Shown here in pieces: positions 18,618-27,146 of a stretch of DNA of 64,000 nucleotides (position 1 is the stretch's first letter; every line of letters starts with the position of its first letter). The stretch spans positions 1 through 64,000 of the forward strand of contig OMOD01000142.1 in the NCBI GenBank assembly GCA_900290255.1, given 5' to 3'. The stretch is from Candidatus Sulfotelmatobacter kueseliae. GTDB lineage: Bacteria > Acidobacteriota > Terriglobia > Terriglobales > Acidobacteriaceae. The notes below the pieces were generated by a model. The model made no database searches, was not told the origin of the DNA, and saw only the letters and a list, made by a program, of their open reading frames with translations. Position numbers and translations under genes: made by a program.

Positions 18618-19370
18618 TCAATCAACAATCCCTGCCCGTTGCCGCAGCTTCCACACAATCTGCCGAACCATGCCCAGCAGGACCTTCGCATCTCCCGCTT
18701 CCAGGCCGAGGCGAAGGACGAGCCGGCGAACCTTCTTTTCACTCACGGCGTCGTTGCCCGGTTTGACGTACCCGCTCCTGTGCAGAGCTTCCAGCAGGGT
18801 CTTGGTGATCTGCTCAGCCTCACCCGCGGTCGCCGATTTGAAATCCGGCGTTGCGCTCCCTGACGCCGTGCTGCGCGCGATTTCGTACAGGCACACCGCG
18901 ACCGCCTGTCCCAGGTTCATGGAAACATGTTCGCTGCGCGTAGGGATGTTCAGCAGCCAGTGGCAGTAGCTGAAATCTTCATTGGTAAGCCCGATTTTCT
19001 CTGAGCCAAACAGAAGAGCGATGCGCCCGGTTTCGATCTGGCTCCGAATCGTGCTGCCGGTTTCTTCCCCAAGCCGACGCAGAGGATGCTGTAAGGCTCG
19101 ATTCCGCACTGCGGTTGTTCCCACCACCACAGCGCAGTCCGCAACTGCCTCAGCGACTGTCTCGAATTCTTTTGCTTTGGCCAGCACGTCTCCGGCTCCG
19201 ACCGCCGAGCGCGCCTCGCGAAACGCCACCGAGTAGGGATTGACCAGCCGCAGGCGGTGCGCGGCGAAGTTGCTCATGGCGCGAGCTGCCGCGCCAATAT
19301 TGAGCGGATTTCGCGGGCGCACCAGCACAACTACAAGGCCGTCGAGTTCGGAGGAAGCAGGCAAGGGCAC
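18618..19370 (-). CDS. TrmJ-like tRNA/rRNA 2'-O-methyltransferase (SPOUT family)
   Basis: SAM-dependent ribose methyltransferase related to TrmJ (tRNA position 32). SpoU motifs appear near the N-terminus, as in TrmJ: VLVRPRNPLNIGAAARAMSNF at residues 14-34, then LLFGSEKIGLTNEDF near residue 118, and IPTRSEHVSMNLGQAVAVCLYE near residue 141. The C-terminal helical tail (residues 185-250) matches the length of TrmJ proteins. It is convergent with the pseudokinase gene, from which it is separated by 50 bp of simple CAACAATC/ATCAATC text. Its upstream flank carries the 8-bp tandem array. Confidence 0.9.
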   Translation of the reverse strand: MPLPASSELDGLVVVLVRPRNPLNIGAAARAMSNFAAHRLRLVNPYSVAFREARSAVGAGDVLAKAKEFETVAEAVADCAVVVGTTAVRNRALQHPLRRLGEETGSTIRSQIETGRIALLFGSEKIGLTNEDFSYCHWLLNIPTRSEHVSMNLGQAVAVCLYEIARSTASGSATPDFKSATAGEAEQITKTLLEALHRSGYVKPGNDAVSEKKVRRLVLRLGLEAGDAKVLLGMVRQIVWKLRQRAGIVD

Positions 19371-19392
19371 ATTCTACGACAGGGATAGGAGC

Positions 19393-19549
19393 AAGGTTTC
19401 AAGGTTTCAAGGTTTCAAGGTTTCAAGGTTTCAAGGTTTCAAGGTTTCAAGGTTTCAAGGTTTCAGAGTTTCAAGGTTTCAAGACCTCAGGTGCGCCTCA
19501 TTCTCGCCTTTGACTTTGAAACATTGAAACCCTGAAACTTTGAAACTTC
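19393..19549. repeat. 8-bp tandem repeat array with facing inverted array
   Basis: AAGGTTTC is repeated nine times without change from 19393 to 19464, followed by one variant unit (AGAGTTTC), one perfect unit and a degenerate unit to 19488. After 29 bases, four GAAACNNN units (starting at 19518, 19526, 19534 and 19542) repeat with the same 8-bp period but in inverse orientation. The two arrays can pair into a long imperfect hairpin. It lies between trmJ-like and the convergent end of the FecR/DUF6600 gene. Pure short tandem repeats of this kind commonly vary in copy number. Confidence 0.85.
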
Positions 19550-19561
19550 GGCATCCCCCGC

Positions 19562-19594
19562 AAAGAGAAAGGGCGTGCCGTTTAGCACGCCCTT
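19562..19594 (-). terminator. Rho-independent terminator of the FecR/DUF6600 gene at 19657
   Basis: On the minus strand AAGGGCGTGC and GCACGCCCTT form a 10-bp stem with loop TAAACG, followed by the pyrimidine-rich TCTCTTTG. It lies about 60 bp after the stop codon. Confidence 0.75.
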
Positions 19595-19656
19595 CCCGCC
19601 TCTGACCTTCACTTCGTTTACATCAAGTCGTTTCCACAACAATTCCGTCGTTGTGT

Positions 19657-21987
19657 TTAGCGATGACCACCGCCGCCGTGTCCGCCGCCACCGGCGTGGC
19701 CGCCGCCCCCACCAGAAGAGTGCCCACCACCTCCGCCACTGGCGTGCCCACCTCCGCCTCCAGAGGAATGTCCTCCACTGGGGTGCGAGCCGCCACTGGA
19801 GCTGCCGCGCGAGCCGCCGGGAGAAGTGCTGCGACCGCCGTAGCCGCGGGAATATCCGCCGTAAGACGGAGACCGTACGATGGGCTGCCTCATATCCAGT
19901 TGCGGACGGGAGTAGCCCCTCTCTGACCCACCATAGACCGAGCCGTTGTAGTGCGTCTGCGGGCTCAGCCCAGTCCGGTTCCAGTAGCTTCCACTGCCGC
20001 GCTCCGAAGATATGCCCGACTCGCCGCGAGAGGCTCCACTGCCAGAGGGCGGTGTGAACGGCCGGAATCCATCGCGGTTCCCCGCCGGGGAGGACTGGTT
20101 CGCACCACGTGGCTCGGAGCCGGACCCACCCTCCGGACGCGCATTGGAGTTATTCGGCGGCGTGAACGTACGGAATGCGCCGCGGTTCCCATTCGCCGTG
20201 GACGATGCCGCATTGCCTGCACTCCGGCTCGGGTTGTTCATCTCCCGTCCGCCTTGGAAGCCGCCCGTGCCTGCGCTCGGCTTTTGCATTGTGCCCGCCG
20301 TGGTATTACTGCGTCCAAAGCCTGATTCACCGCCACTCATGCGCCCGCCTGCAGAAATTGCGGAGACGTGGTTCTGCTGCATGCTCTGGCGCAGACCCGC
20401 CGTCTGCTGCTGGAACGATTCCGGATGCGCCACGTTGTTGTGCACCGATCCGAAGAAGCGCTCCGAACCGCTGTTGCGAACGGTTGACGGAGCCGCCGCG
20501 CGTCCGCTGGCCGACAGGCTCGCCCGCGATGGCACTACGGGCAGATTGCCCGCCATCATGCGCGCGCCGTTGATCTGCTCCCGCGTCGCTGCCAAGGGCG
20601 ACATCCGGCCCGCACCGAAGTGGCCTGCACTTACCGTGGACATGCCACGCGCAATGTGTTCGTTGTGGATGTTGTTCACGTTCGAGAACCGCGTTCCTCC
20701 ATGCAGAGGTGCGAAGCCGCCGAAACGATCAAATCCGCCACGGAAGCCGACCGCGCCAAACCGGCCGCGGTATCCACCCCACCACGGATGGAACCAGTCG
20801 CAAGGTCCGATCGGGAGCCAGCCGAAGCCGCCCCAACCACCCCAGCCCCATCCAAATCCAAAGCCAAAGCCGCCGCCCCAGAACGACACATACGCAGGGG
20901 CCCAGAACGGACGGTACCAGCCCCACGCCGGCCCCGGCCACCAGGCCCACGAGTTGCCGTACCAGAACCAGCGCCCGTAGTGATATGGCGCCCAGCCCCA
21001 AGGTTCGTAGCCCACCCAGGTCCAGCCATAGTAGGGCTCATAAGTCCAGTTGCCGTTACGATACGGAGCCCAGTCATCGGACTCGTTCGGAACCCATACA
21101 TCGCCGTAGTCGGGCACATTCTGCCAGCGCCCGTACGCGTCCAGATCCTGAGCACCGGTGTAATAGTGATTGGTGTGCCGCCAGGACTGCGCGTCACGGA
21201 TCATGTGGTCGCGGTCGGCATTCCAGCGATCCCAGTCGTCGGGATCGGGAGCATCGGAAATCTTGTACTGCGCCGAGTCAGTCGTGCCGCGCACAGTCGC
21301 CATCTGTCCGCTGCGCACTTCCGTGCTGCCCTGCGGAGTGGCAATCTGGGCCTCGCCCTTGCGCACGATCACGAGCGTGTCGCCGTCGGGCCGCACTTCG
21401 ATGCGAAACACGCCATCATGATGCGCGGGATGCACCGACACGTTCGGGGTATCGATCTCAGGCTCGGCCTCGCTGTCTTTCGAAACCGAGTAGCTCGCGA
21501 TACCCTGGCTCAACTGGATCTGGATGTCCTTCTGGGTGAAGGTCGCGATGTTGGCCTTGGTATTCGCGCCCAAGCGGAGAGTGTTGGCAAAATCGAGCTG
21601 CAGTTCCGCGCGAGCGTTGTCGCCGGTTGAGACCTTGTCGCCGCCCATGACCGGCTGATTCAACGTCGCCGCAGACCAGTCGCCGGAGTCGCCGCGCTGC
21701 GTCGAGACATCGCCATGAATCAGGCTGATGCGCGCCACACCCAAGTCGGTCTTCGCCGGCTCCTCACCTGAGGGCCCACCCGGTTGCGCCTCTGGGGGTT
21801 GCTGGTCCGAAGGTGGAGTTTGCGGGGGTTGCGCCGAAGGTTGCGGTTGCCCAACCTCCATCGGAGCGCTCGGCTGGTCCGAGGGCGCCGGACCTTCGTC
21901 CGTCGTCTGCGCATGCACACTCAAGCAGAGAGCGCCTGCCAGCATGAGAGCTAGAACCGCCAAACCTGCCAGAAGTCTGTTTTTCAT
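19657..21987 (-). CDS. Exported FecR-domain/DUF6600-like protein with Trp-Gly-rich and Gly/His-rich tail (paralogue A)
   Basis: The start at 21987 is set by a strong AGGAGG site. The earlier in-frame start would add 20 residues that overlap the sigma-54 promoter leader. A signal peptide (LLAGLAVLALMLAGALCLSVHAQ) is followed by a Pro/Gln-rich linker. A FecR-like beta domain lies at roughly residues 85-240 (GDVSTQRGDSGDWSAA, GDKVSTGDNARAELQL, GQMATVRG). A region of repeated aromatic motifs follows (GRWQNVPDYGDVWVP, WAPYRNGNWTYEPYYGWTWV, EPWGWAPYHYGRW), of the DUF6600/YXWGXW type. The last 300 residues are low-complexity and end in Gly/His/Ser repeats. The role is unknown; surface or periplasmic location is inferred. 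A paralogue lies at 25043, and a two-component system lies between them. Confidence 0.8.
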   Translation of the reverse strand: MKNRLLAGLAVLALMLAGALCLSVHAQTTDEGPAPSDQPSAPMEVGQPQPSAQPPQTPPSDQQPPEAQPGGPSGEEPAKTDLGVARISLIHGDVSTQRGDSGDWSAATLNQPVMGGDKVSTGDNARAELQLDFANTLRLGANTKANIATFTQKDIQIQLSQGIASYSVSKDSEAEPEIDTPNVSVHPAHHDGVFRIEVRPDGDTLVIVRKGEAQIATPQGSTEVRSGQMATVRGTTDSAQYKISDAPDPDDWDRWNADRDHMIRDAQSWRHTNHYYTGAQDLDAYGRWQNVPDYGDVWVPNESDDWAPYRNGNWTYEPYYGWTWVGYEPWGWAPYHYGRWFWYGNSWAWWPGPAWGWYRPFWAPAYVSFWGGGFGFGFGWGWGGWGGFGWLPIGPCDWFHPWWGGYRGRFGAVGFRGGFDRFGGFAPLHGGTRFSNVNNIHNEHIARGMSTVSAGHFGAGRMSPLAATREQINGARMMAGNLPVVPSRASLSASGRAAAPSTVRNSGSERFFGSVHNNVAHPESFQQQTAGLRQSMQQNHVSAISAGGRMSGGESGFGRSNTTAGTMQKPSAGTGGFQGGREMNNPSRSAGNAASSTANGNRGAFRTFTPPNNSNARPEGGSGSEPRGANQSSPAGNRDGFRPFTPPSGSGASRGESGISSERGSGSYWNRTGLSPQTHYNGSVYGGSERGYSRPQLDMRQPIVRSPSYGGYSRGYGGRSTSPGGSRGSSSGGSHPSGGHSSGGGGGHASGGGGGHSSGGGGGHAGGGGHGGGGHR

Positions 21988-22030
21988 AGCCAACCTCCTC
22001 TTAATCGGAGGAAATCCCGAGCTTGGTAAT

Positions 22031-22046
22031 GGCAACTGCCATGCCA
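22031..22046 (-). promoter_or_regulatory. Sigma-54 (-24/-12) promoter of paralogue A
   Basis: On the minus strand the sequence is TGGCATGGCAGTTGCC, against the consensus TGGCACGNNNNTTGCW. The invariant GG and GC are exactly spaced, and 10 of 12 informative positions match. The predicted transcription start near 22020 leaves a leader of about 32 bases containing the AGGAGG site before the ATG at 21987. The gene immediately upstream encodes an NtrC-type activator with GAFTGA, the class required by sigma-54. Confidence 0.8.
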
Positions 22047-22135
22047 AAGGGAGCGAAGCAGACGCGTAGCAACTCCTTTGTTTTCAATGTCAACGACGAT
22101 GGATTCAACAGTAGAAGGGAAGGAATCCAGGCAAA

Positions 22136-22153
22136 TTGGCCAACCTCGGCCAA
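22136..22153. promoter_or_regulatory. Candidate enhancer (upstream activator site) for the NtrC-type regulator
   Basis: TTGGCC-AACCTC-GGCCAA is a perfect 18-bp dyad centred about 105 bp upstream of the sigma-54 promoter, a usual distance for enhancer binding sites. A partial match, TCGGCCAGTTGACCG, follows at about 22167-22181. It lies between the regulator gene and its likely target. Confidence 0.55.
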
Positions 22154-22195
22154 GGGTGGTGGTTTTCGGCCAGTTGACCGTGGGGATACATACGA

Positions 22196-23566
22196 TTACC
22201 CATCTTTTTCCGGCTCATCCGCGATCCCGATCTTCGACAGCCGATAGCGCAGCGCGTTGCGTGAAAGCCCCAGCAGGCGCGCCGCCTGGCTCTTGTTCCC
22301 GTTGGCGCGGCGCAGGGCTTCCTGCACCATCTCGTCTTCCCACTGCTCCAGAGTCATGCCGTCGGGAAGAAATCCGGCCGCGCCATTGGCCGCTTTCGCG
22401 GGACGCAGGTCGAGATGAATGTCCGCCGCGTCCAGCACATTTCCTTTCGCCAGAGCACAACCGCGCTCAATCACGTTTTGCAGCTCGCGCACATTCCCCG
22501 GCCAGTGATAATTCACCAGAATCTGCATCGCCTCGGGCGTAATCGCCTCGACCGGCTTGCCGGAATCTCCGGCAAAGCGGGAGATAAATAGATTCACCAG
22601 ATCAGGAATGTCCTCCTTGCGCTCGCGCAGCGGCGCGATGTCAATGGGCACCACATTCAGCCGGTAGTAAAGATCTTCGCGAAACGTCCCTTCCTCGAGC
22701 GCGGCCCGCAGATCACGGTTGGTGGCGGCGATCAGCCGCACATCCACCTTAATCGTGCGGGTTCCGCCCAGCCGCTCGAATTCGCGCTCCTGCAGCACGC
22801 GCAGCAATTTCACCTGCGTGGCCGGAGGGACGTCGCCGATCTCATCGAGAAACAGCGTGCCCTTGTCAGCCAGTTCGAACTTGCCCGGCTTGCTGGTTGC
22901 GGCTCCGGTGAAGGCGCCTCTCTCGTAGCCGAACAACTCGCTCTCCAGCAGATTTTCCGGGATCGCGGTGCTGTTGATTTTCAGAAACGGCCCCCGCGCG
23001 CGCCGCGACTTTTCATGAATTGCGCGCGCAATCAGGTCTTTGCCTACGCCGCTTTCCCCGCCCAGCAGTACCGTCGAGTTGGTGGGCGCCACGCGCTCGA
23101 CGGTAGCCAGCACCTCCTGCATCTTGGGGCTGCGCGCCACCACGTTGGGATGTGCATAGCGCTTGCCCAGCGCCTCGCGCAGCTCCCGGTTCTCCTCGCG
23201 CAGATTGCGGACGTCCAGTTCTTTATGGATGACCATCCGCATTTCGCTCAGCGAGAAAGGCTTCAACACGTAATCGCTGGCTCCGGCTTTCATGGCCTCA
23301 ACCGCGGTCTCTACGCTGCCAAACGCGGTCATCACGACGACCGGCAACGCCGCATTCTGCCGCTTGACCGCCTGCAGGAACTCGAGCCCATCCAAGCCGG
23401 GAAGTTTCAGGTCGGTCAGCACCAGATCAATGGAATTCTCCCGCAGTAGCTTCAGGCCGGTCTCGGCGTCTCCGGCAGAAAACGTCGCAAAGCCGTCCTC
23501 GCCGAGATTCAACTCGAGCAACCGGCGCATCTTGGCTTCGTCTTCGACAATGAGTATCGCCGCCAT
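22196..23566 (-). CDS. NtrC-family sigma-54-dependent response regulator
   Basis: Three domains in the classical order. A receiver occupies residues 1-120, with the phospho-acceptor Asp in LVLTDLKLPG (about residue 52) and Lys in DYVLKPFS. An AAA+ domain occupies residues about 145-375, with Walker A GGESGVGKD, the sigma-54 contact loop ERGAFTGA, and Walker B FLDEIGD. A Fis-type helix-turn-helix ends the protein (GNKSQAARLLGLSRNALRYRL). The 456-residue length is typical. It lies 31 bp after the histidine kinase gene and is presumably phosphorylated by it. The sigma-54 promoter at 22031 and the dyad at 22136 directly downstream are its most obvious targets. Confidence 0.95.
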   Translation of the reverse strand: MAAILIVEDEAKMRRLLELNLGEDGFATFSAGDAETGLKLLRENSIDLVLTDLKLPGLDGLEFLQAVKRQNAALPVVVMTAFGSVETAVEAMKAGASDYVLKPFSLSEMRMVIHKELDVRNLREENRELREALGKRYAHPNVVARSPKMQEVLATVERVAPTNSTVLLGGESGVGKDLIARAIHEKSRRARGPFLKINSTAIPENLLESELFGYERGAFTGAATSKPGKFELADKGTLFLDEIGDVPPATQVKLLRVLQEREFERLGGTRTIKVDVRLIAATNRDLRAALEEGTFREDLYYRLNVVPIDIAPLRERKEDIPDLVNLFISRFAGDSGKPVEAITPEAMQILVNYHWPGNVRELQNVIERGCALAKGNVLDAADIHLDLRPAKAANGAAGFLPDGMTLEQWEDEMVQEALRRANGNKSQAARLLGLSRNALRYRLSKIGIADEPEKDG

Positions 23567-23597
23567 TAGCGAGCCTCTCTCGATCCGCCGTATTCCT

Positions 23598-25001
23598 TCA
23601 CGAGATCACTGCATGAGCCGGTTCCGCGACCGGCTTGCTTCCTTCCGCGGCGGGGAAAAACACCACAAAGCACGCGCCAGTTCCCTGCTTCCCGTCTCCC
23701 TGACTCGCGTCTTCAACCCGCATCGAGCCGTGATGTCCGTCGATAATCTTCGACACGATGGAAAGCCCCAGCCCGACGCCGTCTTTCTTCGTGGTCACAA
23801 ACGGATTGAAGATCTGTTCTCGCAACTCGCGCGGAATTCCCGGCCCGGTGTCTTCAATTCGCACTTCCACGCCCTGCCGCTCGCCGGCCTCCGACTTCGC
23901 AACTCTCACCTGCAGCCGTCCACCGTTCGCGCTCATCGCGTCGTACGCGTTCTTTATGAGATTAAGAAACGCCTGTTCGCACAGGCTTTCATCCAGTTCC
24001 ACCAGCGGCAAGTCCGGCTGATAGTGCTTCTCGACCTGTACCGTCGCCCCCTTCCACAAGGTGGCAACGTCACTGAGCGCCCGATCCAGAACCACCGTGA
24101 TGGCCTGTGGTGAAAGCTCGGCATGAAGCGGCCGGGCGAAATCCAGAAACCGGGTCACCAGCCCGCTCAGGCGATTGGTTTCGCTCGAGATGTATCCCGC
24201 CAGTTCCGTGGCCAGCGGATCGGATTGTCCGAGCTTCTGGCTCAGCATTTCGGCCGAGCCCTTGATCACGCCGAGAGGATTGCGAATTTCATGTGCCAGC
24301 CCGGCAGAAAGCTGCCCCAGCGCGGCCAGGCGCTCCGACCGCCGCGCCTCAGCTTGCGCCTGCTCGAGCTGCCGGTTGGTGACGGCTAGCGTCTCCGCTA
24401 GTTCCTGATAGCGCTGCGTCTGCCGTCGATTCTCAACCACGAAGCGGTTGACAACCATTGCAGCAAGATAGAAGAACAGAATGCGGATGGCGAGCCGGCC
24501 ATAGTCTTCTGCCGTAATCTCAAAGTCCTGCAGCGCCGGATAGAGGTAAGAACAGTAGGCCGCCGACGATAGCGACGTCCAAAACAACGTGGCCCACGGC
24601 CCGAAGTACTCCGCCGCAGTGAGAATCGGCAGAAAGTAGATGGGATAGTAGTAGCTGTTGATCGCGACCTCGCCCGTGTGATCCACCAGGATGGTCGCTA
24701 AAGCAATTTTCCAAAGCACGACGCATATCGGGCCCCGCGACGGCCAGCGCGCCACTAGCCATCCCTCCGCCAACTGGATCACACCGAAGCCCAGCAGAAT
24801 TTCCTGCTTATGCGTCTCTTCTATCGGCGGCAAAAGAGCCAGCCCTGCCAGAAAGGCCAGCCATAGCACGTCCATCCAGTTGATGGTGGACCGCTTCGCT
24901 TCCGTCTTTGCCCCGTTCATCGCTTTCGCCAGAAAAAGCTGCGCCGGGAGGTCGCCCGCTCCCGGCGTCAGTTCGATTGGTTGTCCGGTTCGCCGGCGCA
25001 T
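23598..25001 (-). CDS. Membrane sensor histidine kinase, partner of the NtrC-type regulator
   Basis: About 467 residues. The N-terminal half holds five to six hydrophobic helices (for example WMDVLWLAFLAGLALLPPI, ILFFYLAAMVVNRFVV) with no obvious large periplasmic sensor, so it may sense within the membrane. A coiled segment (RQTQRYQELAETLAVTNRQLEQ) leads to the HisKA H-box (GQLSAGLAHEIRNPLG). The ATPase domain has the N-box FLNLIKNAYDAM, G1 EDTGPGIP, F-box NPFVTTKKDG and G2 GLGLSIV. An alternative start at 24920 (MNGAKTEAK) lacks a clear ribosome site; 25001 is kept with reserve. The gene lies between paralogue B and the regulator, all on one strand with gaps of 41 and 31 bp. Confidence 0.93.
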   Translation of the reverse strand: MRRRTGQPIELTPGAGDLPAQLFLAKAMNGAKTEAKRSTINWMDVLWLAFLAGLALLPPIEETHKQEILLGFGVIQLAEGWLVARWPSRGPICVVLWKIALATILVDHTGEVAINSYYYPIYFLPILTAAEYFGPWATLFWTSLSSAAYCSYLYPALQDFEITAEDYGRLAIRILFFYLAAMVVNRFVVENRRQTQRYQELAETLAVTNRQLEQAQAEARRSERLAALGQLSAGLAHEIRNPLGVIKGSAEMLSQKLGQSDPLATELAGYISSETNRLSGLVTRFLDFARPLHAELSPQAITVVLDRALSDVATLWKGATVQVEKHYQPDLPLVELDESLCEQAFLNLIKNAYDAMSANGGRLQVRVAKSEAGERQGVEVRIEDTGPGIPRELREQIFNPFVTTKKDGVGLGLSIVSKIIDGHHGSMRVEDASQGDGKQGTGACFVVFFPAAEGSKPVAEPAHAVIS

Positions 25002-25042
25002 CTCATGCGAACCCTATCACAGTGCAAGCCAGCCAGTCAGCG

Positions 25043-27013
25043 TCAGTGGCTCTTTCTTGGCGGCTCCGATTTCGGCGGTGGCGCAGGCTTCGGTTGCGAC
25101 TGGTGCTCCGCCGGAGGTGGCGAAGCCGGCCGCTGTTGCTGCCACTGGTGGAACTTTTCGGCCTGTTGTTGTTCCTGCTGCTCGTTACGCGGCTGTACTG
25201 GTGGCGCAGGCCGCACCAGCGGATGCGTCTCCTGTGGTGTGGACTGCTGCTGCGGAGTACCGTACTCCTTCGCCCCTGTCTGCGCATTACGATTCCACAC
25301 CTGCCCATTGTGGTCGTCGCTCTGCCCCTGGACCTGCGAGCTTCCTTGCTGCTCCCACACTCGCGGCTGAGTCTGCGGTATCGGCTTCACTTGCGTATTG
25401 CCGCCAGCGGGCTGGCTGAATGGCTTGAAGCCCTCTTCCGACTTCTGCGGCTGCGTGCCTTGACCGGCCGGAGCAGGACGTGACGGGCCCGCCGGCCGCA
25501 CCAGCAACTGCTGGTTCAAGTGGCCGCCAGCCGCGGCCTGTTGCTGGGTGATCGGGCGCGGCGGAGGGAGTGGCGTGCGCACTGCGACCACCGGCCGGCT
25601 CATCACCGCCGCCGGCGGCCTCACGGAGACTGGCCGTCCAGCGCCCACCACGCTGGCCCGGACCGGCTCCGCCGTTACCCCATGCGAGACCGGCGCCGCT
25701 GCGATTTCCCGCGGGTCTACCTTCATCACGTTCTGCGCCACCGGGCGCGCATTCACAAACGTGTCGTGCGATACCACCGTCACTCCATTGTTTACGTGCT
25801 GGTTCACGTAGGTGATGTTATTGACGGTCGTCGTTTTGTTGATGATCACCGTGTTGTACACATTCGTGACTTTGGTGATATTCACCGAGGTGTTGGTAAT
25901 GTTCACGTTATTCACGTAAGCGCGGCTCACGTGATATCCGGGCACAAAAACCTCTCCTGGCGCCAGCGGGAACCATCCCACGCCCACACCTGCGGAGAAG
26001 CTGAATCCCGGGCCGCCACCCACGAAGGCCACCAGCGCCGGGGCCCATAGCGGGCGAACCACGACCGGTCCCGGCACCCAGAACCAGCCTCCGCCGACGA
26101 AGGCCCAGCGCCCGTAGTGGAAGGGAGCGAATCCCCATGGTTCGTCCTCAACCCAGGTCCAGCCAAATGGAGCGACCCAGACCCAGTGGCCGAAGCGATA
26201 CGGAGCCCACCCCATAACGACCGCGCGCGGCTGCCAGCATTGACCATAGCCGGCGACGTAGCTCCAGTTGCCGTAATCGTCCAGATCTTCGTAACCCGTC
26301 ATCTCGGTCGAAACGTAATTCGCCGAATCCGCACGGTCCTCGCGGGCGTCGCGATCAAACGCCCAATCATCGAACTGATCCTGGCCGGGCAGTTGCTCCA
26401 GATCGTAATCGAGGTGATCGCTGCCGGTGAATGTCGCCGACTGACCGGCAACCACGGTGTAGGTGAATCCACCGCCAGTCACCCGGCCGTGTCCGTGCCA
26501 CACCGTGGTGATGGTCTGGCTTCCGTCCTCGCTCACATCCACGCGGTATTCGCCGGGCTGCAGCAAAGTGAATGCGATGTTCGGCGTGTCAATCTCGTAG
26601 GTATCGTCGTCATCCACGTGGCGCACGCGCACAATCAGCGATCCCTGCGCCAGGCGGATTTGCGTAGTGCGGTCGTCGAGCGCGAGGAAAGTGATGCCGG
26701 TCTTCTCACCCAGTCGGAGCGCCGCCGAGCCGACGTTAACCTCGGCCCGCGAATTCGCGTCCGCCCACAGATCGTCGCCCGCCACGACCGGACGGTTGGG
26801 AACCGTTGTGACCCAATCGTCCTCTCCCGCCGGACGGAATGATACCGACCCCTCCGAGTAACTCATCCGGCCTACTCGGCCGGGAGGATCCTGACTCTGA
26901 TCCTGATCTTGATCGGGTGGTTGATCTTGCGCTTTCGCTGTGGTTGAAAGCGGCAATAGGAAGACAAAGCTTGCCAGCAGAACAATAGCGGCCCAGAATA
27001 CGCGTGTTTTCAT
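25043..27013 (-). CDS. Exported FecR-domain/DUF6600-like protein with Trp-Gly-rich motifs (paralogue B)
   Basis: The ATG at 27013 gives a signal peptide (FWAAIVLLASFVFLLPLSTTAKAQ). The in-frame TTG six codons earlier is less likely. A Gln/Asp linker is followed by a FecR-like region (GSVSFRPAGEDDWVTTV, GDDLWADANSRAEVNVG, IDTPNIAFTLLQPGEYRVDV). The DUF6600-type aromatic block comes next (YGNWSYVAGYGQCWQP, WAPYRFGHWVWVAPFGWTWV, EPWGFAPFHYGRW), then an Asn/Val/Thr stretch and a Gln/Pro-rich tail. It shares domain order with paralogue A but differs in the tail. No sigma-54 promoter is visible upstream of it. It may be the first gene of an operon with the histidine kinase and response regulator. 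Confidence 0.8.
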   Translation of the reverse strand: MKTRVFWAAIVLLASFVFLLPLSTTAKAQDQPPDQDQDQSQDPPGRVGRMSYSEGSVSFRPAGEDDWVTTVPNRPVVAGDDLWADANSRAEVNVGSAALRLGEKTGITFLALDDRTTQIRLAQGSLIVRVRHVDDDDTYEIDTPNIAFTLLQPGEYRVDVSEDGSQTITTVWHGHGRVTGGGFTYTVVAGQSATFTGSDHLDYDLEQLPGQDQFDDWAFDRDAREDRADSANYVSTEMTGYEDLDDYGNWSYVAGYGQCWQPRAVVMGWAPYRFGHWVWVAPFGWTWVEDEPWGFAPFHYGRWAFVGGGWFWVPGPVVVRPLWAPALVAFVGGGPGFSFSAGVGVGWFPLAPGEVFVPGYHVSRAYVNNVNITNTSVNITKVTNVYNTVIINKTTTVNNITYVNQHVNNGVTVVSHDTFVNARPVAQNVMKVDPREIAAAPVSHGVTAEPVRASVVGAGRPVSVRPPAAVMSRPVVAVRTPLPPPRPITQQQAAAGGHLNQQLLVRPAGPSRPAPAGQGTQPQKSEEGFKPFSQPAGGNTQVKPIPQTQPRVWEQQGSSQVQGQSDDHNGQVWNRNAQTGAKEYGTPQQQSTPQETHPLVRPAPPVQPRNEQQEQQQAEKFHQWQQQRPASPPPAEHQSQPKPAPPPKSEPPRKSH

Positions 27014-27146
27014 ATCTTCGCCCCAATACAACGGAAATACCTACATATTGATCTTACCTGCATCCCTGTAAACACAGAAGAGACGGTTTAGTTTCCCCCG
27101 GGGGCAGAAGTGGTTGGGTAGGATGGAGTTGCCCTACGGGGACGGC

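Noticed and set aside
19393-19488. CRISPR array
   Set aside because: The 8-bp units are contiguous without spacers, and no cas genes are present.
19951-21630. Several long plus-strand open frames opposite the FecR/DUF6600 gene A
   Set aside because: They mirror the Gly/Trp-rich low-complexity codons of the real gene as Pro/Arg/Ser runs and lack ribosome sites or motifs.
25002-25042. Possible sigma-54 promoter before the histidine kinase (TGGCTGGCTTGCA)
   Set aside because: The GG and GC elements are three bases too close together for sigma-54 recognition.
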